Below are positions 60,551-64,000 of a stretch of 64,000 nt of DNA, one piece after another. Under the pieces are notes generated by a model. It worked only from the letters and a program-made list of their open reading frames with translations, was not told the origin of the DNA and searched no databases. The DNA lies in contig JAHBXI010000001.1 in the NCBI GenBank assembly GCA_019636515.1, positions 806,001 through 870,000 on the forward strand, in the 5' to 3' direction. How positions within the stretch are numbered: position 1 is the stretch's first letter; every line of letters starts with the position of its first letter. Source of the DNA: Phycisphaeraceae bacterium. GTDB lineage: Bacteria; Planctomycetota; Phycisphaerae; Phycisphaerales; UBA1924. The position numbers and the translations under genes are program-made.

Positions 60551-63500
60551 TCACGCCGGGCCGATGGTGACGGCGCGATCGATCGAGGTAAAGACAACGG
60601 TGGCCCTCACACGCGCGGGCGGCAGGCCCAGGTGCCGGGAGACCAGGAGGCGGTAGGCTTCGAGTTGCGGCTGGTGATAGGCGACTCGACGCTCGATGGC
60701 GGGTTCCTGGTCGTCCTCGGGAAATGCATCGCTCTTCCAGTCGAGGACCTCGGCCTCGACGGGGACGCCGTCTCGCCGGACAACGGCCAGGCGGTCGATC
60801 CGGGCATGAACGACGCTTCCATCGCCATTGAGCACGGCGCCCGAGATCTCTCGCAGCAGGTCGACCGTACACCCCGGCCGATCCGTGGTGAGATACCGGG
60901 CGCGGGTGATCACGCCCATGACACCGGGCGAGCAAAGGACCCGCCGGGCACGGTCCACCAGTCGCCGGGGATCCACGTCGAAGGGAAGATCGGCCCTCTC
61001 GATCGCGAAAAGCAACTCTTCATCGGTGGGGAGTTCATCCTCGATCCAGGTGACCCGCTCGAGACAGGCGTGCAGCGCGGTACCGATCCCTTTGGCGAGT
61101 CGGGCCGATCGGCCACCGGCCACCGGCACGGGAATCTCATCCTCCCGGTCGGGATCTTGCAAGACGGCATCGGAGACTTCCTGCCCGTCCGCTTTCATCC
61201 CGATGATGATCGCCGTCTGGGTGGGTCGATCGGCGATCGCCGAGGGGCGCGGCTCCACATCGCAGGGCCACTGCTCGCTGCCCGAGGAGTGGATCAGTCC
61301 GTCCTCGTCCGCCTCGCCACCCAGGGCATACCGGACCACGTGGGCCAGCCGGAACGCGGTGGACTCTTCCTTGGGCGGGCGATGGATGATCATCTCCAGG
61401 TAGTGACGGGCGCGGGTCATGGTGACATAGAGGAGGCAGAGGCCCTCCCGGATATCGCGCCGCCTCCGGTCGTCGGCCAGGGCCGACAGGATGGGGTTCG
61501 AGCGGCGCACGCACTCGGCCGCGTTGAGAGAGAGGCGGGTGATCGGCCCGAGAAGATCGTCGCGCCAGGCCAGGACTTCCGGAGTTCGCTGAGGGACGAT
61601 GCCATCGAGGTCCGGGGCGACCACGGCATCGAACTCAAGACCCTTGGCGGCGTGGGTCGTCATGACCCGCACGAGCGACGGAACCCCAACCGGGCGGCGC
61701 GTGGCCTCGATCAAGGAGATCAGCCCCCGTATGGAGGCCCCGCCCCGCCGTTCGTGCTCCCACGCGGCCAGGGAGACCTGCGCCAGGCGCGTCCGGTCGA
61801 TCTCCGAGCACGCGGGAGCAAGCCACCGGACCCACTGGGAAACAACCTGTCCAAAGCCGTGCCGGGTGATTTGCTCACGGATCGCCTGCGAGACGGCGGC
61901 CACCGCGACGGCATCCTGCCGTCTCGAGAGGCCGACCTTGTCCCCCAGCGGCGTGGTCGCGACGTGAAAGGCCGCGAGCGTGTCGCCGGGGTGGTCGGCC
62001 AGCCGCAGGAGCGAGACCACCGCGGCCACGGCGGGGGATTGGGTGATCGAACTTCCTCCCTCTTCCGTGGCGTCAACACCCTCCTCCGAGAGTGCCATGA
62101 GCAGGCGAGAGACGGAAACCTTGTTGCGGACAAGCACGCCGATGCTCGCCCGCGGGGAGGCATCCCGGATCGTGGCCACGCGGCGGGCAATGAACTCGCA
62201 CCTGGCCATCACCAGCGCGTCCTTGTCCCTTGTATCTCCGAGGATGGGCGGGTACTCCCGCAGGACCACCTGGCCGCGGCGAACCGCGGCCTTGCCGGAG
62301 ACTGAATGGCTCGAGTACATGGCGGCCATGTCCGCCGCGGCGGCACGGGCCGCGTCGTCGGTCATCGCCGGGTTGCTTTGCAGTGAATCGAAGACGGCGT
62401 TGACGGCGTCGATCACCGGCGGGGTTGAGCGGTAACTCGACGAGAGAGGCTCGACCCGGACCTGCGGCCACTGCTTGCCGATATGACCGAGCAGCGCGGG
62501 CTCGGCGTCACGCCATCCATACAGCGACTGCTTGGCGTCGCCGACGTAGAAGAACGTGCGCGGGCGGGTCTCGTCGGAGATGATCTCGGCGATGATCGGC
62601 CTGACCACGTTGAACTGCCCGACGGACGTGTCCTGGAACTCGTCGAGCAGGACATGACCGATGCTCGCATCGAGGCGGTAGTACATCTCATCGCTCGAGG
62701 AGGCGAATCTCTCGGCGGCCAGGAGGCGCGGGATGTCATCAAAGAGAAGCGAGCCGCTCTCCATTTTCATGCGTTCGTAGACATCGGCGAATCGGCGGGC
62801 GATCTCGGCCGCGGCGAGGTTACGGTGCATGATCTCGCGGACGACCATGAACTCGGCGTGGCGGACGATGTTTCTCAGCGGCTCGGCCAGGCCCTCGGGG
62901 AACGGGATCTGGTAGTAGCACCCTTCGGATCGGAACTTGCCGACAAATCCAGAGTCCAGGAAGCCTTCCCAGTCATGGCGTCGGGCAACCTCAACGGCTC
63001 GTGCCCTGCCTTTGGTCCAGTTCTTATTGGGCTCGCCGCTCCTGGTAACGGGAAGGCCCGCCGCGCCGAAGGCTTCGACAGCCCGGGCAATGTCCTCGGA
63101 CGACATCTCATCTCCGGCGGGAACTACGGCGTGCCAGGCTTGCGGAGCGGCACCGGCCTGGGCGGCGTAGACCGCGTTCACCACGTCGATGAGGGACTGT
63201 CGGACGGAGCGTTCTCCCTCGGACTTCTTGAGCATCCGCAGCAGCGGCCCGATGACCTCCCGGCCCCCCTCGCGCAGGACCCGGTCGACGGCCGCGCGGC
63301 GCAGGCGTTTGTCCTCATCGTCACCGGCGATGCGCCAACCCGGCGAAAGGCCGATCTCGACGGAGAACGCGGTCGCCACCCGGACGAGGAATGAATCGAT
63401 CGTCCAGACCGCGACACGGTCGATCGACCGGGCGAGAGAGGCGGCGATCCGGCGGCACTCGGCGGCGGAAAGATCCGGGTTTTGAAGGGCTATCCGGAGT

Positions 63501-63709
63501 TCCGCAAGCCCCTTGGGATCGGCCGCGGCGGCGACCAGACGCCGCAGGACTCGGTCAAGGATCTCCCCGGCGGCGGCCCGGGTGAAGGTCGCGGCAAAGA
63601 CCGACTGCGGGGGGTGCCCTTGGAGGAAAAGGCTGATCAACTCGTTGGTGAGCCGATGAGTCTTGCCGGTTCCGGCGGAGGCGTGGATGCCGATCGCTCG
63701 GATGGTCAT
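60551..63709 (-). CDS. AddA-like UvrD-family helicase with RecB-type nuclease domain
   Basis: A 1052-residue protein. Walker A ASAGTGKTH (residues 10-18), motif Ia FAATFTRAAAGEI, motif II LLDEFQDTS, motif III GDAKQSLYGWR, motif IV SSSYRST, motif V THAAKGLEFDAVV and motif VI VTMTRARHYLEM give a full SF1A helicase. The C-terminus has the RecB nuclease signature VLDWKSD and YHQPQLEAYRLLV. It would process DNA double-strand ends. Its ATG overlaps the stop of the upstream gene (ATGA), which looks like AddB. Confidence 0.92.
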   Translation of the reverse strand: MTIRAIGIHASAGTGKTHRLTNELISLFLQGHPPQSVFAATFTRAAAGEILDRVLRRLVAAAADPKGLAELRIALQNPDLSAAECRRIAASLARSIDRVAVWTIDSFLVRVATAFSVEIGLSPGWRIAGDDEDKRLRRAAVDRVLREGGREVIGPLLRMLKKSEGERSVRQSLIDVVNAVYAAQAGAAPQAWHAVVPAGDEMSSEDIARAVEAFGAAGLPVTRSGEPNKNWTKGRARAVEVARRHDWEGFLDSGFVGKFRSEGCYYQIPFPEGLAEPLRNIVRHAEFMVVREIMHRNLAAAEIARRFADVYERMKMESGSLLFDDIPRLLAAERFASSSDEMYYRLDASIGHVLLDEFQDTSVGQFNVVRPIIAEIISDETRPRTFFYVGDAKQSLYGWRDAEPALLGHIGKQWPQVRVEPLSSSYRSTPPVIDAVNAVFDSLQSNPAMTDDAARAAAADMAAMYSSHSVSGKAAVRRGQVVLREYPPILGDTRDKDALVMARCEFIARRVATIRDASPRASIGVLVRNKVSVSRLLMALSEEGVDATEEGGSSITQSPAVAAVVSLLRLADHPGDTLAAFHVATTPLGDKVGLSRRQDAVAVAAVSQAIREQITRHGFGQVVSQWVRWLAPACSEIDRTRLAQVSLAAWEHERRGGASIRGLISLIEATRRPVGVPSLVRVMTTHAAKGLEFDAVVAPDLDGIVPQRTPEVLAWRDDLLGPITRLSLNAAECVRRSNPILSALADDRRRRDIREGLCLLYVTMTRARHYLEMIIHRPPKEESTAFRLAHVVRYALGGEADEDGLIHSSGSEQWPCDVEPRPSAIADRPTQTAIIIGMKADGQEVSDAVLQDPDREDEIPVPVAGGRSARLAKGIGTALHACLERVTWIEDELPTDEELLFAIERADLPFDVDPRRLVDRARRVLCSPGVMGVITRARYLTTDRPGCTVDLLREISGAVLNGDGSVVHARIDRLAVVRRDGVPVEAEVLDWKSDAFPEDDQEPAIERRVAYHQPQLEAYRLLVSRHLGLPPARVRATVVFTSIDRAVTIGPA

Positions 63710-64000
63710 GGAGGTTTTCCATTGCCCGGTCGCGCCAGGACCACGCAGACACCGCACAGGACACCCGGGACCCCTTGCTCGGGGGGCGTGGACCCGCGCT
63801 GTTGCCACACCCCAAGGCGCATGCTGCCGGCGATCTCGCGTGCCTGCTCGAATCCCGCGTGGACCGCCTCGTCAGGCCATCCGCCCTCATGGAGCATCAC
63901 CTCCCCGGACTTGGGCAGGGCGACGTACCCGAGGCGAACCGCGGACGGCTTGATCCGTTCGATGATTTCGCCGGCCAGCACGCGGTACAGCGGCATCTGC
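63706..64000 (-). CDS. Partial AddB-like nuclease, C-terminus only
   Basis: The last ~97 residues of a protein that runs off the right edge. MPLYRVLAGEIIERI, VRLGYVALPKSG and a C-terminal hydrophobic end resemble the end of PD-(D/E)xK AddB/RecB-family nucleases (QLPLY...GYVxLPK). It is coupled by ATGA to the AddA-like gene, so the pair would form an AddAB-type complex. The catalytic part lies outside the window. Confidence 0.6.
   Translation of the reverse strand, partial: QMPLYRVLAGEIIERIKPSAVRLGYVALPKSGEVMLHEGGWPDEAVHAGFEQAREIAGSMRLGVWQQRGSTPPEQGVPGVLCGVCVVLARPGNGKPP

Overview
The window looks like a chromosomal segment from a high-GC planctomycete, most likely of the Phycisphaerae. The evidence is a 53-residue PVC-type small basic protein, a prepilin-like protein with a terminal H...DGH motif, a fused SecDF, and six secreted proteins ending in paired EF-hand (dockerin-like) loops with a C-terminal Cys. 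I saw no rRNA, tRNA, CRISPR array, integrase or transposase. All assignments come from reading the sequence and recalling protein families; no search was run.

Left part (about 1-12.8 kb, almost all minus strand). This is a clade II (Sec-type) nitrous oxide reductase locus. Transcription runs right to left: membrane dihaem cytochrome c, nosZ, a NosB-like membrane protein, nosD, nosF, nosY, nosL, an Rrf2 regulator, a RIC/ScdA di-iron repair protein, a CopD-like membrane protein and a Cys-rich lipoprotein. A second Rrf2 gene, a prepilin-like gene and a frameshifted secreted protein follow. Many neighbours share ATGA or GTGA stop/start overlaps. Together they would reduce N2O in the periplasm, supply copper and protect against nitrosative stress. 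A lone NuoF-type subunit diverges from the cytochrome gene.

Middle (14-36 kb). An ECF sigma factor is translationally coupled to an unknown gene. Then come a phosphoesterase, an aminotransferase, the PVC small basic protein and a membrane protein. A run of large extracellular proteins follows (WGEN-repeat protein, reprolysin-like protease, BNR propeller, subtilase with PA14, DUF1028/FG-GAP protein). All of these carry the same C-terminal tail. Metabolic genes (a trans-sulfuration-type PLP enzyme, a cyclodeaminase-like protein, mscL, two SDRs including fabG) sit between them.

Right part (37-64 kb). Housekeeping genes dominate: a phosphoesterase, a Ser/Thr kinase, a PqiA-like protein, prfB with a programmed +1 frameshift at CTT TAA C, and the tgt-yajC-secDF block. 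These are followed by a LysM protein, an FAD oxidoreductase, an aldo/keto reductase, a UDP-glucuronate decarboxylase-like enzyme, a PilT ATPase, a membrane-anchored GspE-like protein with a degenerate Walker A, and a CvpA-like membrane protein. A divergent TetR/OsmC pair, the murQ-anmK muropeptide recycling pair and an AddAB-like helicase-nuclease locus running off the right edge complete the window.

The observations most worth following are the shared Cys-ended tail on six secreted proteins, the UAA version of the RF2 frameshift site, the G8 tract that splits a signal peptide from its mature protein, the degenerate GspE beside PilT, and the uncharacterised accessory genes in the nos operon.
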